Counted from the stretch's first letter, positions 1 through 8,861 are shown. The stretch is DNA of 64,000 nucleotides from an uncultured bacterium (GCA_937949615.1 CALEDQ010000016.1:62001-126000), one strand, 5' to 3'. The notes: generated by a model not told the origin, from the sequence alone. A program made the numbers and translations.

Positions 1-2028
1 CCGCCCTTCACCGGTAGAGAACGTTGATTTAATCGGCAGGCCACTGATAGCATCCTTCCAGAGCTCGATCTGAATGCCGGTTAAGGGTTCATTGCTGGTG
101 CCGAGAACAACCTGACCGGTAATCGAATATTTAACCTGTATTTCTTTCGGATCGAGAAAAACCAGATTTACCGGCGGCGCGATAACCCCGGTCGTCAGAA
201 TCTCGAAGACCACGTCGTCTCTGAACTGAAACTGGTCAGAACCTTTGGCAAATGCCAGTCGATATTGACCGGCCTTGAGATTTTCAAGCAGAAAGCCGCC
301 ATCAGAGGATGACTGCTGAACTGAAAGCAGTGTGCTGTTTTGATAAAGCTCGACAAGCACGAACGGAACGCTCTCTTCGGGGGCGGCGCGATTTTTGATG
401 TTGCCGATAACCGTGTAGGTGCGCTTGCTTTCGTCGGGGTCAACAATCTCTTCAAGCAGTATCAGAACTTCCTCTGGCGATACCGTGCCGTCGGGCAGAA
501 TTCTGATGTATGAGCGGGCTTCGTGGTAGACCGTGTTCGCTTCGATTTTGATTTCGTAAAAGCCGGGTGTTCGGTCAAAGAAAAAGAACTTGCCTTCTGC
601 CGTTGTGGTGCTGGTTTCAGTCAGGGTTGTGCCCTCACGGGTCAGCAGCACTCTTACATTCGCGAGCGGCTGATTTGATTTTGCCGTTTTTACCAGCCCC
701 GAAATCTGGTAGGAGGCTGAAGCGATCTCTTTCGGCTCGATGAAAATCAGACTGACCGGCGGCGCTGCGACGCCATTGTCGAGCATTTCAAAGATGACGT
801 CGTCTTTTTCGATGAATATTTCTGAGCCACGACCAAGAGAGAGCTTGTAGGAACCGGTCGCCAGGCCGAGAAAGTTGAAGTCGCCAGCGGCGGTCGTCTG
901 CTGAATCTGAGTCAAAACGTTATTTTTGAACAGTTCGACAAGAATGTATGGAACGGTCTCTTCAGGTTTGCGGGCATTCTTGACCTTGCCGGAAATCGGA
1001 AAAGTCGGGATCTCGGCTGATTCATCCTGAATCAGCACCAGCGGAATCTTGATGTCGGTCGGCGAAGTGGTTCCATCTGGCAGCATGCGGATATAGGAAG
1101 TGGCCGAAGCAAAATAGGTGGTCGGCAGCACCTGAATTTCGTAAAAATCCGGAGTGCGGTCGAAGAAGAAGAATCGGCCTTCGGCGGTGGTATAGGTGTC
1201 GCCAAGAAAGACCCCATCGCGACGCAGAACGATTCTGATATTACCGACCGAGAGACTGTTGTTTTCATTGGTCAGCTGGCCGGTAATCTGCTTACCCTGC
1301 GTCCCTTCGACTTTGGCTTCAAGCAGCAGAATGCTGATCGGCGGCACGGTCACGCCCCCGGCCTGCAGCTCAAAAATAACATCGTCGCGAATCATATACT
1401 GATCAGAACCGCGCGCCAGTGTGAACCTGTAGGTGCCGGTCGCCAGCCCTGAAAAATAGAACTCACCGTCTTTGGTGGCCTGTTGAATCTGCAGCAGTTG
1501 TTCGTTTTTAAATAGTTCAACGAGAACGAAGGCAGCGCCTTTTTCCGGGGTCGATTTATCGCGCAATGCGCCTTTGATGGCATAGGTGGTTACCTGACCG
1601 ACGCCTGATTTGCCGGCAGTGCTGATTTCAAGTTTTTCCGGCGAAGTTGTGCCATCGGGCAGCAGTCGCATAAAATAGCTTGTCGGATCAATAATTGTGG
1701 CGTTTTCATCAATTTTGACCTGATAAAAATCAGGCAGCTGGCCAAAGAAATAAAATTTGCCCTCGATAGTCGTGCGTGTTTCGGCAACCTTCTGCCCGGC
1801 CGAGTTGAAAAGAGCGACCGGAATATTGCCCAGACTCTGATTCGGGTCGCTGTTTTTGATCTGGCCCTCAAAAGCATAACCGGTTGGCACAACCGCTGAC
1901 TGGGTAGGCCCGACCACGAGACCAAGCGACGAACTGCCGCTTCCCTCGCGACAACCGACCAGATGCAAAAATATAAAAGCCGTCGCAAAAAGCAGTGCGA
2001 ACAGTTTCAGGCTAAAATTTGATTTCAC
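1..2028 (-). CDS. Lipoprotein with tandem carboxypeptidase-regulatory/CnaB-like repeats (C-terminus cut off)
   Basis: One open frame of 676 codons runs from a GTG at 2028 through the left edge, so the C-terminus is missing. The GTG has a good ribosome site (GGAGG, 6 nt before it). The N-terminus is a signal peptide ending in a lipobox (LVGC), so it should be lipidated and anchored in a membrane, probably the outer one. The rest consists of repeated beta-sandwich-like segments carrying phrases such as GxFxFxxLxxGxYxxxL and LPDGTxSP, typical of carboxypeptidase-regulatory-like or CnaB-type domains. Such domains usually serve as surface stalks or adhesion spacers. No enzymatic domain is visible in the part present. 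The cell-surface role is inference; the lipobox and repeats are seen directly. Confidence 0.8.
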   Translation of the reverse strand, partial: MKSNFSLKLFALLFATAFIFLHLVGCREGSGSSSLGLVVGPTQSAVVPTGYAFEGQIKNSDPNQSLGNIPVALFNSAGQKVAETRTTIEGKFYFFGQLPDFYQVKIDENATIIDPTSYFMRLLPDGTTSPEKLEISTAGKSGVGQVTTYAIKGALRDKSTPEKGAAFVLVELFKNEQLLQIQQATKDGEFYFSGLATGTYRFTLARGSDQYMIRDDVIFELQAGGVTVPPISILLLEAKVEGTQGKQITGQLTNENNSLSVGNIRIVLRRDGVFLGDTYTTAEGRFFFFDRTPDFYEIQVLPTTYFASATSYIRMLPDGTTSPTDIKIPLVLIQDESAEIPTFPISGKVKNARKPEETVPYILVELFKNNVLTQIQQTTAAGDFNFLGLATGSYKLSLGRGSEIFIEKDDVIFEMLDNGVAAPPVSLIFIEPKEIASASYQISGLVKTAKSNQPLANVRVLLTREGTTLTETSTTTAEGKFFFFDRTPGFYEIKIEANTVYHEARSYIRILPDGTVSPEEVLILLEEIVDPDESKRTYTVIGNIKNRAAPEESVPFVLVELYQNSTLLSVQQSSSDGGFLLENLKAGQYRLAFAKGSDQFQFRDDVVFEILTTGVIAPPVNLVFLDPKEIQVKYSITGQVVLGTSNEPLTGIQIELWKDAISGLPIKSTFSTGEGR
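477..1663 (-). repeat. Tandem protein-level repeat of about 193-195 residues inside the lipoprotein gene
   Basis: The LPDGTxSP segment recurs with its coding sequence near 1641, 1062 and 477, giving periods of 579 and 585 bp (193 and 195 codons). Between them a second motif recurs: DDVxFE, about six residues, then PP followed by a hydrophobic strand. Each unit therefore holds two different beta-domains. At least three units lie in the window and the array continues past the left edge. The copies have clearly diverged at DNA level, so the duplication is old. Confidence 0.8.
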
Positions 2029-2173
2029 CGACAACCTCCAGAGAGAGTCTCTTCTCTGTATATCGGCTTGTGGGAAGCGGGTACCAATGATAAATCTGAA
2101 AATAGATATTTCTTCACTCAGACGATGCAAACGTTAAAAAAAGTGCGGCCGCTGTCGATTAAGCGTTCTGAAT

Positions 2174-3037
2174 ATGGCAGATGCGCTGAAAAAAGCCTTG
2201 GTTTCAGACAACGCCGGGGAAAAATTTTCCTGGCTTGCTGCCCTGCTGCTGATTTTTCTTTGCCCGGGTCTGCTGGCTGCTTTCGAGCAATCAGGCGGCG
2301 CTACCCTTTCCGGAGTAAGCGGGCTGCTGACCATGGCAACTCCGGATTCGCGCCCGACTGGTTACGGCTTTGCCGCTAAAATCAACCAGGCTAGAGGCAG
2401 TGCCAGCTTTGAGGGCCGGCCGATCGATCTTGAAAAGGACGAAGCTATTTTTTCGGGCCGCTGGAAATACGACGAAGAAATTGAACTGGCGCTGGTGTAC
2501 CTCAGTTACGACCGGGTTTCGCTGCCGGAACTTTCGGGTTCGGCCAGGCACACCGGTATTGGCGTCAAAGTCACGCCGAAAGAGGGCGAAAAGGATTTCT
2601 GCTACGGCTTCAATTATACCCCGATGAATACCTTCGAAAGCATGCTTGCCGACATCGAGCAGATCGAGAGCCTGCGCAACGTCTACGCGACTTTTGCCGA
2701 TACTCTGTCAGCGAACATGACCGGCTATCTCAACCTTTCGGCTGCTTTTGCCGGCAGGCAGAAAATTATTTTTTCCGACGGCAGCCGGCGCGATGTCGAC
2801 CGCAACGATATCTACACCGGCAGCATCGGGCTTGAATGGAAGCTGCGCAGTGGTTTTTCGGCTATTGCTGAATGGAAAATCGGTCATTATCGCGAAATGA
2901 TGACTGAAGATACGGTAAGATACAGGGTTCATGGAGGGCTGCGATTTTCCGGAGAACGCTATGGCATCGAAATTTCGGCTTACAATCTCAACGACGCTGA
3001 CCCGGTACTTGGGGCCGGCGGCGTGATGAATTTTTAG
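2174..3037 (+). CDS. Probable outer-membrane beta-barrel protein (unknown function)
   Basis: Protein of 287 residues, divergent from the lipoprotein gene. Residues about 18-36 are a hydrophobic export signal preceded by charged residues. The mature part alternates polar and hydrophobic residues in short strands, with many Gly/Tyr/Phe, and ends in Asn-Phe; a C-terminal Phe is common in outer-membrane barrels. Phrases such as TGYLNLSAAF and GSIGLEWKLRSGFSAIAEWK look like paired transmembrane strands. It resembles porin or YjbH-like proteins in style, but I cannot assign a family. No strong ribosome site precedes the ATG at 2174, so the exact start is uncertain. It could also be a soluble periplasmic beta protein. 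Confidence 0.6.
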   Translation: MADALKKALVSDNAGEKFSWLAALLLIFLCPGLLAAFEQSGGATLSGVSGLLTMATPDSRPTGYGFAAKINQARGSASFEGRPIDLEKDEAIFSGRWKYDEEIELALVYLSYDRVSLPELSGSARHTGIGVKVTPKEGEKDFCYGFNYTPMNTFESMLADIEQIESLRNVYATFADTLSANMTGYLNLSAAFAGRQKIIFSDGSRRDVDRNDIYTGSIGLEWKLRSGFSAIAEWKIGHYREMMTEDTVRYRVHGGLRFSGERYGIEISAYNLNDADPVLGAGGVMNF

Positions 3038-3102
3038 TTTGCTCTTTTATTTTGGCCTGATTGGCGCTAAAATGTTTGAAATCACCAGATGGGGATCAAC
3101 GC

Positions 3103-5274
3103 TTGGCAATATCGAATTCTGAATTTGGCGCACACGAACTTTATTCGGCACTGACCAGTGGCAATGGTACCATGGTTCTCGGTTGTCTCGAAGAGATCGA
3201 CAGCCGGGTTCCGGCCCGCAGCGAGGCTGAGTTGCTGAAAAAGGCCTTTGACGAGGTCAAAGACCCGGTTCTTTCGTTTCAGCTGAAAAAGTCGCTGCGG
3301 CTCGCAGTTTTCAAGCTCAAGGGGACCCAGTTCAAAGTTGCCCTTTCTGGCCTTGAAAAGCTTTTGCAGGACCAGACCCGCCTCGATGACCTCGCACTCG
3401 GTGTCACTTCTATTGAGGCTGCCGAAGCCTTTCTGGCCGCCGATTATTTTCGTCAGGCCGGCTGGCAGAACTTTCCAGAAGAGATTTTGCCCAACTTCTG
3501 CCAGTTTTTCAAAAAACATGGCAGTATCGAAGATTCACCGGCGCTGATCGACCTGACCCGCCACCCGAACCCAACCGTCATCACCGCGGCTCTGGCTGCA
3601 CTCGAAAAACTCGACCCGGTCAATCTGCAGGGAATTATCATCCCGCTTCTCGATTCACCGCAGAATGTCATCAAGGCCCAGGCCATTCAGGCTTTCTACC
3701 GCTGGAATCGCGCCGAAGCGCTCAAGCATCTCGTTAAGCTGATGTTCTCTGAAAACGAATCAGATGTCGTTCTGGCACTGCACCATGCCGCTTTTTTCCC
3801 CTACCCTGAAATCGAACCGCATCTGATCAGACTTTTAACTCAGGTTACCAATCCCTCGGTTCTGATGCGTGTCAGTCAGATTCTTAAAAACAATGCTCAC
3901 CCCGAACTGCCGTTCAGAATTTTCTGGGTCAACCGTTCACTCGATGGCCAGCACCAGAGCCTTGTCAAGGGTATTCTGCTCGGTATCGTCAGGGCCCTTT
4001 CAGATAAAAAGCTTATCGAAGGCTCGGTTCAGGATTACCTTAACCAGCTCAAAGAAAGAGTGCGCCGCGAAGAACTCAGTCTGCTGAAAGAGACCTGCAA
4101 AATTTCAGGTGATGACGTTGACGACGCGATTCTTCCCGGTCTCGATGATTTTGATCTGGCACCTCCGGCCGAACTTGCACCGGTTGCCAGAGCGATGGCC
4201 GATAAACCTGACAAAGCCGGCGAAAGACCCACTGAAAAGCAGGTCGAAAAGGTGACTGAAAAGGTTGCTGAAAAAACGGTCGAACGGCCGGCAGCACCGC
4301 TGCCAAAAGCGCCTGAAGTCGAATTTGACAATTACGACAACCTCTCTGAACAGGAAAAAATTCAGCTGCTTGCCAGAGCGAACGCCAAATTTTTCAACGA
4401 AAACAAGCCAAGACTTCTCGAATTGCTTGGCTCATCGCAAAACAAGGAACTGGCAGCTGTCATAAACCTGTTTGGCAAATTCGGCCAGGCTGGTCAGGAT
4501 ACCGAACGTATCAAGAAACTGGTCAAGAGCGATAACCCTGACATTGTCTGCGCCTGTATCAAAGCTCTTTCTACCCTTGATGCAGAGTTTCTCTGCCTGT
4601 ATCTGCCGCAGTTCATGCAGGAAAAGAACGGCAAGATACGCATGACCGCAACCCGCGTCTTTGTCGGCATCGACCGCGACCGAATCAAGAGCCTGCTGAC
4701 GAGTATGATCGGTTCAGCCAATGCCAAGCAACGTTCGCTTGCTGTTTCTACCGCAATGCTAGTCGACTTCAATATTGTCAGACAGCCGTTGCTCGATGCT
4801 CTTGCCAAAGAAACTTCGGTAGAAATCATCGAAAAGCTTGGCGTTGTGCTCTCAGCCAACCCTGATCGAGAACTGCTCGCTTCGGTATATAAAATTGCCC
4901 AGACTTCGAGAACCTCTCTCAGAGTCGAGCAGCAACGGGTTGTGCAGCTGCTTGCCGAAAAGCTGGCGATCGCGCTCAATCACATTTCAACGCCTGAAGA
5001 ACTGGTAAGCGAAACACAGCAGGCCTATGATGTCGAAATTAAAGCCGCCGCTGCCGCCAAAGAAAAGCTCGAAGCCGAACGCCGCGCCGCCGGTATTGTC
5101 GACGAAGAAGAAAAAGCCGACGAAGACACCAGTGTCGGCTCGATTCTTACTGCTGAAACCGGCGATGCCAGAACCACCAGGGCCAAGGTTACCGTCATCA
5201 TCTGGATGCTGGTTGCCGTTGTCTGGGGCTGCGGCATGGCCCTGCTGTTTCTGCGCTTCGTTACCGGCGACTAA
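3103..5274 (+). CDS. HEAT-repeat protein with C-terminal membrane anchor
   Basis: Long alpha-helical protein (about 723 residues). Residues about 30-340 and 390-630 contain repeated helix pairs of HEAT type, for example ALAALEKLDPVNLQGIIIPL and ACIKALSTLDAEFLCLYLPQ. The halves are joined by a charged, low-complexity linker (TEKQVEKVTEKVAEK) at about 370-410. One transmembrane helix (VTVIIWMLVAVVWGCGMALLFLRF) lies at the extreme C-terminus, so the bulk should face the cytoplasm as a tail-anchored scaffold. I chose TTG at 3103 because GGGG lies 8 nt upstream. An in-frame TTG at 3061 has no ribosome site and would add an odd N-terminus. HEAT arrays bind proteins; the partner is unknown. Confidence 0.75.
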   Translation: MAISNSEFGAHELYSALTSGNGTMVLGCLEEIDSRVPARSEAELLKKAFDEVKDPVLSFQLKKSLRLAVFKLKGTQFKVALSGLEKLLQDQTRLDDLALGVTSIEAAEAFLAADYFRQAGWQNFPEEILPNFCQFFKKHGSIEDSPALIDLTRHPNPTVITAALAALEKLDPVNLQGIIIPLLDSPQNVIKAQAIQAFYRWNRAEALKHLVKLMFSENESDVVLALHHAAFFPYPEIEPHLIRLLTQVTNPSVLMRVSQILKNNAHPELPFRIFWVNRSLDGQHQSLVKGILLGIVRALSDKKLIEGSVQDYLNQLKERVRREELSLLKETCKISGDDVDDAILPGLDDFDLAPPAELAPVARAMADKPDKAGERPTEKQVEKVTEKVAEKTVERPAAPLPKAPEVEFDNYDNLSEQEKIQLLARANAKFFNENKPRLLELLGSSQNKELAAVINLFGKFGQAGQDTERIKKLVKSDNPDIVCACIKALSTLDAEFLCLYLPQFMQEKNGKIRMTATRVFVGIDRDRIKSLLTSMIGSANAKQRSLAVSTAMLVDFNIVRQPLLDALAKETSVEIIEKLGVVLSANPDRELLASVYKIAQTSRTSLRVEQQRVVQLLAEKLAIALNHISTPEELVSETQQAYDVEIKAAAAAKEKLEAERRAAGIVDEEEKADEDTSVGSILTAETGDARTTRAKVTVIIWMLVAVVWGCGMALLFLRFVTGD

Positions 5275-5289
5275 CTGCCGTCGGTTTGC

Positions 5290-5877
5290 TTACCAGGATC
5301 TGGCGTGAAATTCTGACGGGTAAAAGGCCGTATAATTGCTGGTCGGCCAGTTGTTCTGGTAAAAACGCAGATAGCTGCCGTAGACATAACCGCGGCGCAC
5401 CGGCTGATAAGCGGACTGAATGAAAAACCAGTTGCCGTAGCGACCAAGAACATAAACCTGTTCACCGGTGTTCAATGACCCGACGACGTTCGAGTCTCTC
5501 TTCTTTTTGCCGGCGACATAGGGTTCGGATCTGATATTCAGATTACAGGCAACTGCTGCGATTGTGTTCATCGGCGTATAGGCGTTCTGATATGCCGGGT
5601 AACCTGCGGCAGCATAACCGGGGTAACCATAGGCACCGTTATAATAAGACCAGTTGAAGCCGTTCCAGGCAGGTGCAGGAATCTGCGCTGACGGTACCGG
5701 AACTGCGGGGTACATGCCGAGATAGCCATAGGCAGGCCAGAGATAAGGTGTACTGCTGTTGACTACCCCATAACCCCAGGCTGTTGGTACAACGATACCC
5801 CGGCGGGCTTCGGCCACACTGGCGCTCATGACGAGAACCAGCAGAATTGCTGACAGCAAAAGTCCTTTTTTCAGCAT
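5290..5877 (-). CDS. Secreted SH3-domain protein
   Basis: Protein of 195 residues with a clear signal peptide (MLKKGLLLSAILLVLVMSAS, cleavage near AEA-RR). A Gly/Tyr/Pro/Ala-rich stretch follows (about 30-95, with YGYPGYAAAGYP). Residues about 105-180 form a bacterial SH3 domain: NLNIRSEP...VVGSLNTGEQVYVLGRYGNWFFIQ...GYVYGSYL. Bacterial SH3 domains of this kind usually bind cell-wall peptides or act as spacers on envelope enzymes; no catalytic domain is attached here. The start is fixed by AAGGAGG before the ATG. It converges with the HEAT gene, leaving 15 bp between stops. Confidence 0.8.
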   Translation of the reverse strand: MLKKGLLLSAILLVLVMSASVAEARRGIVVPTAWGYGVVNSSTPYLWPAYGYLGMYPAVPVPSAQIPAPAWNGFNWSYYNGAYGYPGYAAAGYPAYQNAYTPMNTIAAVACNLNIRSEPYVAGKKKRDSNVVGSLNTGEQVYVLGRYGNWFFIQSAYQPVRRGYVYGSYLRFYQNNWPTSNYTAFYPSEFHARSW

Positions 5878-5992
5878 AAGTTTTCCTCCTTGAAATAACT
5901 CACGATAAAATTTTACCCCGAAATTTCCCCATCACCTAATTTTTTCTAAGTCATGCATGGCAATTGTTAAAATTTTACCTGAACCAGAAAAT

Positions 5993-6032
5993 CTTAGAGT
6001 GGCAATTTCGGGGTAAAAATTGCCACTCTAAG
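5993..6032. terminator. Perfect 16-bp inverted repeat (hairpin), probable terminator
   Basis: Arms 5993-6008 and 6017-6032 are exact reverse complements around an 8-nt loop (CGGGGTAA). It lies 74 bp past the stop of the leftward gene ending at 6106, and on that strand it is followed by ATTTTC, a weak U tract. It may end that transcript. The loop side contains AATTTCGGGGTAAAA, which recurs inverted at 5907-5925 in front of the SH3 gene. Confidence 0.55.
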
Positions 6033-6105
6033 GTTTGAAAATGTCGATTTTTTTGCCTTAAATCTTCAATTTAAAGGGAAATCGGCTGGTCCGACCCCAG
6101 TTATA

Positions 6106-6657
6106 TTAAAAGTGAAACTTTGGCATGTCGGTGAGCGGGCTGGTGAAGGTGAAGCGGAAGTTTTCGTTGTTATTGTTGCTGTCGCCATCCCAGCGGCCGT
6201 GAATGAAGAATTTGAGTGCTACGTTCAGTTCGCCGAACTGTTTGTAATACGGAGCGTTGCGGAACAGCAGGCGGTCAACGACTGTGTTTTCGGGCAGTTC
6301 CATCAGGCGGTTGATGTTTTCGATGCGCCGGGTCGGGTGAAAAGAGATGATTTTGATGCGCTGTGCCCGGTTTTTCAATTCCTGTTTCATGGTCATGAAT
6401 TCGCGCTGTTCGCCGTTGACTTCAATATAAAAATTAGCCAGGCCTTCCTGGGTGAGAAAGCCGTTGTAAGTGATTGTCATCGCCATTTCGCCCGGGCGCT
6501 GCAGCCAGTCGACCCTGACGCTGACAGTGCCGTCGGCATCGGTGATTTCTCTGGTTTCCGAATTGATTATATCGAGATCATTCATTTGCGCGCCTGCTTT
6601 GACGGTAACAAACAATAAAGCTGTCAGCAAAAGAATAAATGTAATTGCCTTTTTCAT
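6106..6657 (-). CDS. Secreted protein of unknown function
   Basis: Protein of 183 residues with a signal peptide (MKKAITFILLLTALLFVTVKAGA, cleavage near AGA-QM). The mature domain is rich in beta strands and charged residues and contains an Asn run (DGDSNNNNENF) near the C-terminus. I do not recognise a family. It stands alone between two convergent or unrelated units, with the hairpin at 5993-6032 downstream and a purine-rich GGAGG-type ribosome site before the ATG. Envelope or periplasmic location is inferred from the signal peptide. Confidence 0.7.
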   Translation of the reverse strand: MKKAITFILLLTALLFVTVKAGAQMNDLDIINSETREITDADGTVSVRVDWLQRPGEMAMTITYNGFLTQEGLANFYIEVNGEQREFMTMKQELKNRAQRIKIISFHPTRRIENINRLMELPENTVVDRLLFRNAPYYKQFGELNVALKFFIHGRWDGDSNNNNENFRFTFTSPLTDMPKFHF

Positions 6658-6918
6658 AATTTCGACCTCCGGAATAAAATTCCGACGGCTTTAAAGCAAT
6701 TATTGTGCCAACTTTTAAAATGCGCTATTGGAGCCGGTGTGGAACATGGTGGTTTCTCTTTCGCATTTATGTTACATAAATTAAGCAGAATTTCATATCA
6801 GGCCGGAATCCGGGAAAAAGAGCTCCTGGTCATCGAAACAGCGAATCTGTTAAAACTTTATAGCCAATAATTGAACTTTTTTTGTTCAACCTGCACGGTT
6901 TTTGAACAGAGCAGTTTT

Positions 6919-7344
6919 TTACCAGCTGCTGTATGGGCGCCCCTTGAGATCGAGCTTGTCACTGGCCGAGAAAACATCGAAAACATTGCGCATGTCAGAG
7001 ATTTCGGCATTCTGGGCGTCGGTGGTCGACCTGGTTTTCCAGTCGGCTTTTTCGGTGAACGGGTCGAGCGGAATTTTGCGCAGCAGCCTGTTTTCGACGA
7101 GTTCTTCAAGGCTGGCCGGAAAATACGCCGCATCATCGAGACCGGGTTCTTTTGCCGACTTCTTTTCGTAATAACGATCGATGGCCCGGCGCATCTCTTT
7201 CAGATGTTCGCGCAGCAGTTCTTCTTTCTGCTGTCTGACGACATTTTTCGCAATCGGAACCGCAGTTGTCGAAAGAATCCCGATAATCAGGGTGCAGACT
7301 ATCAGTTCGAGCAGCGACAGGCCTTTTCTTTCAATAATCAGCAT
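6919..7344 (-). CDS. Type IV pilin-like / type II pseudopilin (second of pair)
   Basis: Starts at ATG 7344, inside the last codons of the pseudopilin gene upstream (14-bp overlap); a longer in-frame reading upstream has no signal. The protein (141 residues) begins MLIIERKG then LSLLELIVCTLIIGILSTTAVPI. This is a class III prepilin signal: Lys-Gly cleavage site, Glu at mature position 5, and an N-terminal hydrophobic helix. The C-terminal part (PLDPFTEKADWKT...) resembles the GspG-type loop that binds calcium in major pseudopilins. It should be cleaved by a prepilin peptidase, not found in this window, and assembled by the PilB/PilC platform upstream. Last gene of the operon. Confidence 0.85.
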   Translation of the reverse strand: MLIIERKGLSLLELIVCTLIIGILSTTAVPIAKNVVRQQKEELLREHLKEMRRAIDRYYEKKSAKEPGLDDAAYFPASLEELVENRLLRKIPLDPFTEKADWKTRSTTDAQNAEISDMRNVFDVFSASDKLDLKGRPYSSW

Positions 7345-7744
7345 AGCTGCGGCCACCATAGTCGGTTGGAGATTTTGTCGAATCAGCAGGTGCGACAAGT
7401 CTGATATGCCCTTCGAGCTGGTCATAATACCAGACGCCGGCAGCATTGCTTCCCTGCCATTTTTCGGGGATCCGGCTGATGAAAGCCGGTGCCAGTTCAT
7501 TCAACGATGTGGGAAAGCGCCCGTTGTTGTGCAGAGCATACTGATAAACTGCCGTTCGCAGCAGATTCAGCTCGTGCAGCAGCGCCGCATCTTTCGCTTT
7601 TTTTACGACGCGGGCGTTGTGATAGCCGGCCGCCGTCACGAGAATGCCAATCACTGATACGACGACGAGCATTTCGATCAGGGTAAAGCCGCGGCGTCGG
7701 TTCTGTCGGCCGCGGGTCTCTGCATTTTGCACTGCTTTAAGCAT
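7331..7744 (-). CDS. Type IV pilin-like / type II pseudopilin
   Basis: 137 residues. Residues 1-19 are a basic leader ending RRG, followed by FTLIEMLVVVSVIGILVTAAG: a textbook class III prepilin signal with Glu5 and a hydrophobic helix. A helical part follows (LHELNLLRTAVYQYALHNNG) and then a short C-terminal domain with RFPTSLNELAP, as in GspG/PilE-type subunits. It sits 8 bp after the preceding operon gene and overlaps the next pseudopilin by 14 bp, so both are probably made together. Whether it is a major or minor subunit cannot be told from sequence. Confidence 0.87.
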   Translation of the reverse strand: MLKAVQNAETRGRQNRRRGFTLIEMLVVVSVIGILVTAAGYHNARVVKKAKDAALLHELNLLRTAVYQYALHNNGRFPTSLNELAPAFISRIPEKWQGSNAAGVWYYDQLEGHIRLVAPADSTKSPTDYGGRSYADY

Positions 7745-7752
7745 GAAATTCC

Positions 7753-8337
7753 TCAGTTGAATTCGAAAAGATTGCGGCTACCCTGCCCTTCAGCCGCCGG
7801 CACTGCCTTTTTGAATTTCAGGCTGGTATAGACAAAGGCTTTGCCGGGCTTTACCTGCAGAAGCTTTGCCAGCCCTTTCAATTCTGCCTCGAGGGCATCG
7901 AGTGATTTGTTGCGGGTGATTACCGGGTGAGAAACGAATTCAAAAAGTCTTGAAATCAGCTCGCGGGTGCTGGCAACCGTCTGCTCTGACAGTTCGGGTC
8001 TGGCAGCCATCTGAATGGCTGCTTCGGCAGTCGAAAGATCCTGATTAAGGCGACCGGCATACTGAGGGTATTCTTTGATTACCGGCTTAAGGCTTCTGAC
8101 CAGCTTTTTGATGCTTTCCGGCTTGACGCTCAGCCGTTTGACTTCGCCAAGCTGAGCAGTTTCGAAGCTTTCACTGACCAGACTGTCGATCACACTGCTG
8201 CCGTTTTCATAGACGACAGTCAACAACAGAATTATCAGCAGGCCATAAAGAACGCGTTTCTCGCGGGCGCGCAGGCGCAGCGTATCGATGACGTCTTCAC
8301 GATGTTTAACGGCAAAATCGCCTCTTTTGTCTATCAT
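7753..8337 (-). CDS. Inner-membrane protein of the pilus operon, unknown family
   Basis: 194 residues. Cytoplasmic basic N-terminus (about 1-27), one membrane helix (VLYGLLIILLLTVVYENG, about 29-46), then a helical periplasmic domain. The C-terminus ends GSRNLFEFN, similar to the short hydrophobic tail seen in some pilus alignment-complex proteins. Its ATG overlaps the PilO-like stop (ATGA), showing translational coupling. By position after PilM-N-O it could replace PilP or a GspM-like subunit, but no lipobox is present and I cannot prove homology. Confidence 0.65.
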   Translation of the reverse strand: MIDKRGDFAVKHREDVIDTLRLRAREKRVLYGLLIILLLTVVYENGSSVIDSLVSESFETAQLGEVKRLSVKPESIKKLVRSLKPVIKEYPQYAGRLNQDLSTAEAAIQMAARPELSEQTVASTRELISRLFEFVSHPVITRNKSLDALEAELKGLAKLLQVKPGKAFVYTSLKFKKAVPAAEGQGSRNLFEFN

Positions 8338-8861
8338 TTTACCAGTAACCTCATTGTCAGAGCATAGCGGGTGCCTTCGATCAGCACGATTTCATTGATA
8401 ATGACCGGTGAATCGAGGTTCTCGACCGCCGTGAGAAAGCTGCGCATGTTGGCATAATCGGCGCGCAGGTTCATCTGCAGGCGGTAAGAAGGCACTTCGA
8501 GCTTGTCGAATTCTTCGTTGAATTCATAGTGCACTTCGTCAAGGGAAACGCCGGTCGAGCCGGCAAGCTGCTGCAGCCGGTCGATCAGTGCCGGCAGATC
8601 TGCTTCTGCAGGCAGAATACCGCGGGTTTCTTCGCGCAGATTTTTGAGGTGCTGCAGCCGGTGGCTCTGGTCGAGAAAATTTTCGCGGTTGCGCACTGCC
8701 AGCCTGGCGCCTTTTATCACTTCAGCATAGCTGGCGGCAGTTGTATTCAGGGCTTCGTTCTGTGGTTCAATCAGCATCGTGGGCAGAAAAAACAGAACCA
8801 GCAGAATGAAAAGCGGTAATGGTGCACGTTCTTTGAGTTTTTTCAGTTCATTCGGGTTCAT
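8334..8861 (-). CDS. pilO: PilO-like pilus alignment protein
   Basis: 175 residues: short cytoplasmic tail, one membrane helix (APLPLFILLVLFFLPTMLI, about 14-32), coiled-coil (about 40-75), then a ferredoxin-like periplasmic domain (LPALIDRLQQLAGSTGVSL...YRLQMNLRADYANMRSFL). This arrangement, with the TGVSL-type turn and L.a.Y..l..FL helix, is typical of PilO/GspM. PilO pairs with PilN and transmits motion from the cytoplasmic ATPase to the pilus. It overlaps the PilN-like gene (TGATG) and the following gene (ATGA). Confidence 0.78.
   Translation of the reverse strand: MNPNELKKLKERAPLPLFILLVLFFLPTMLIEPQNEALNTTAASYAEVIKGARLAVRNRENFLDQSHRLQHLKNLREETRGILPAEADLPALIDRLQQLAGSTGVSLDEVHYEFNEEFDKLEVPSYRLQMNLRADYANMRSFLTAVENLDSPVIINEIVLIEGTRYALTMRLLVK

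Noticed and set aside
2068..2379. Plus-strand frame overlapping the start of the barrel-like gene
   Set aside because: It has no ribosome site or family feature, and overlaps the better frame at 2174, which has an export signal.
3061..3102. TTG start 42 bp upstream of the HEAT-repeat gene start
   Set aside because: No ribosome site; the added residues look unlike a protein start. TTG at 3103 has GGGG 8 nt upstream.
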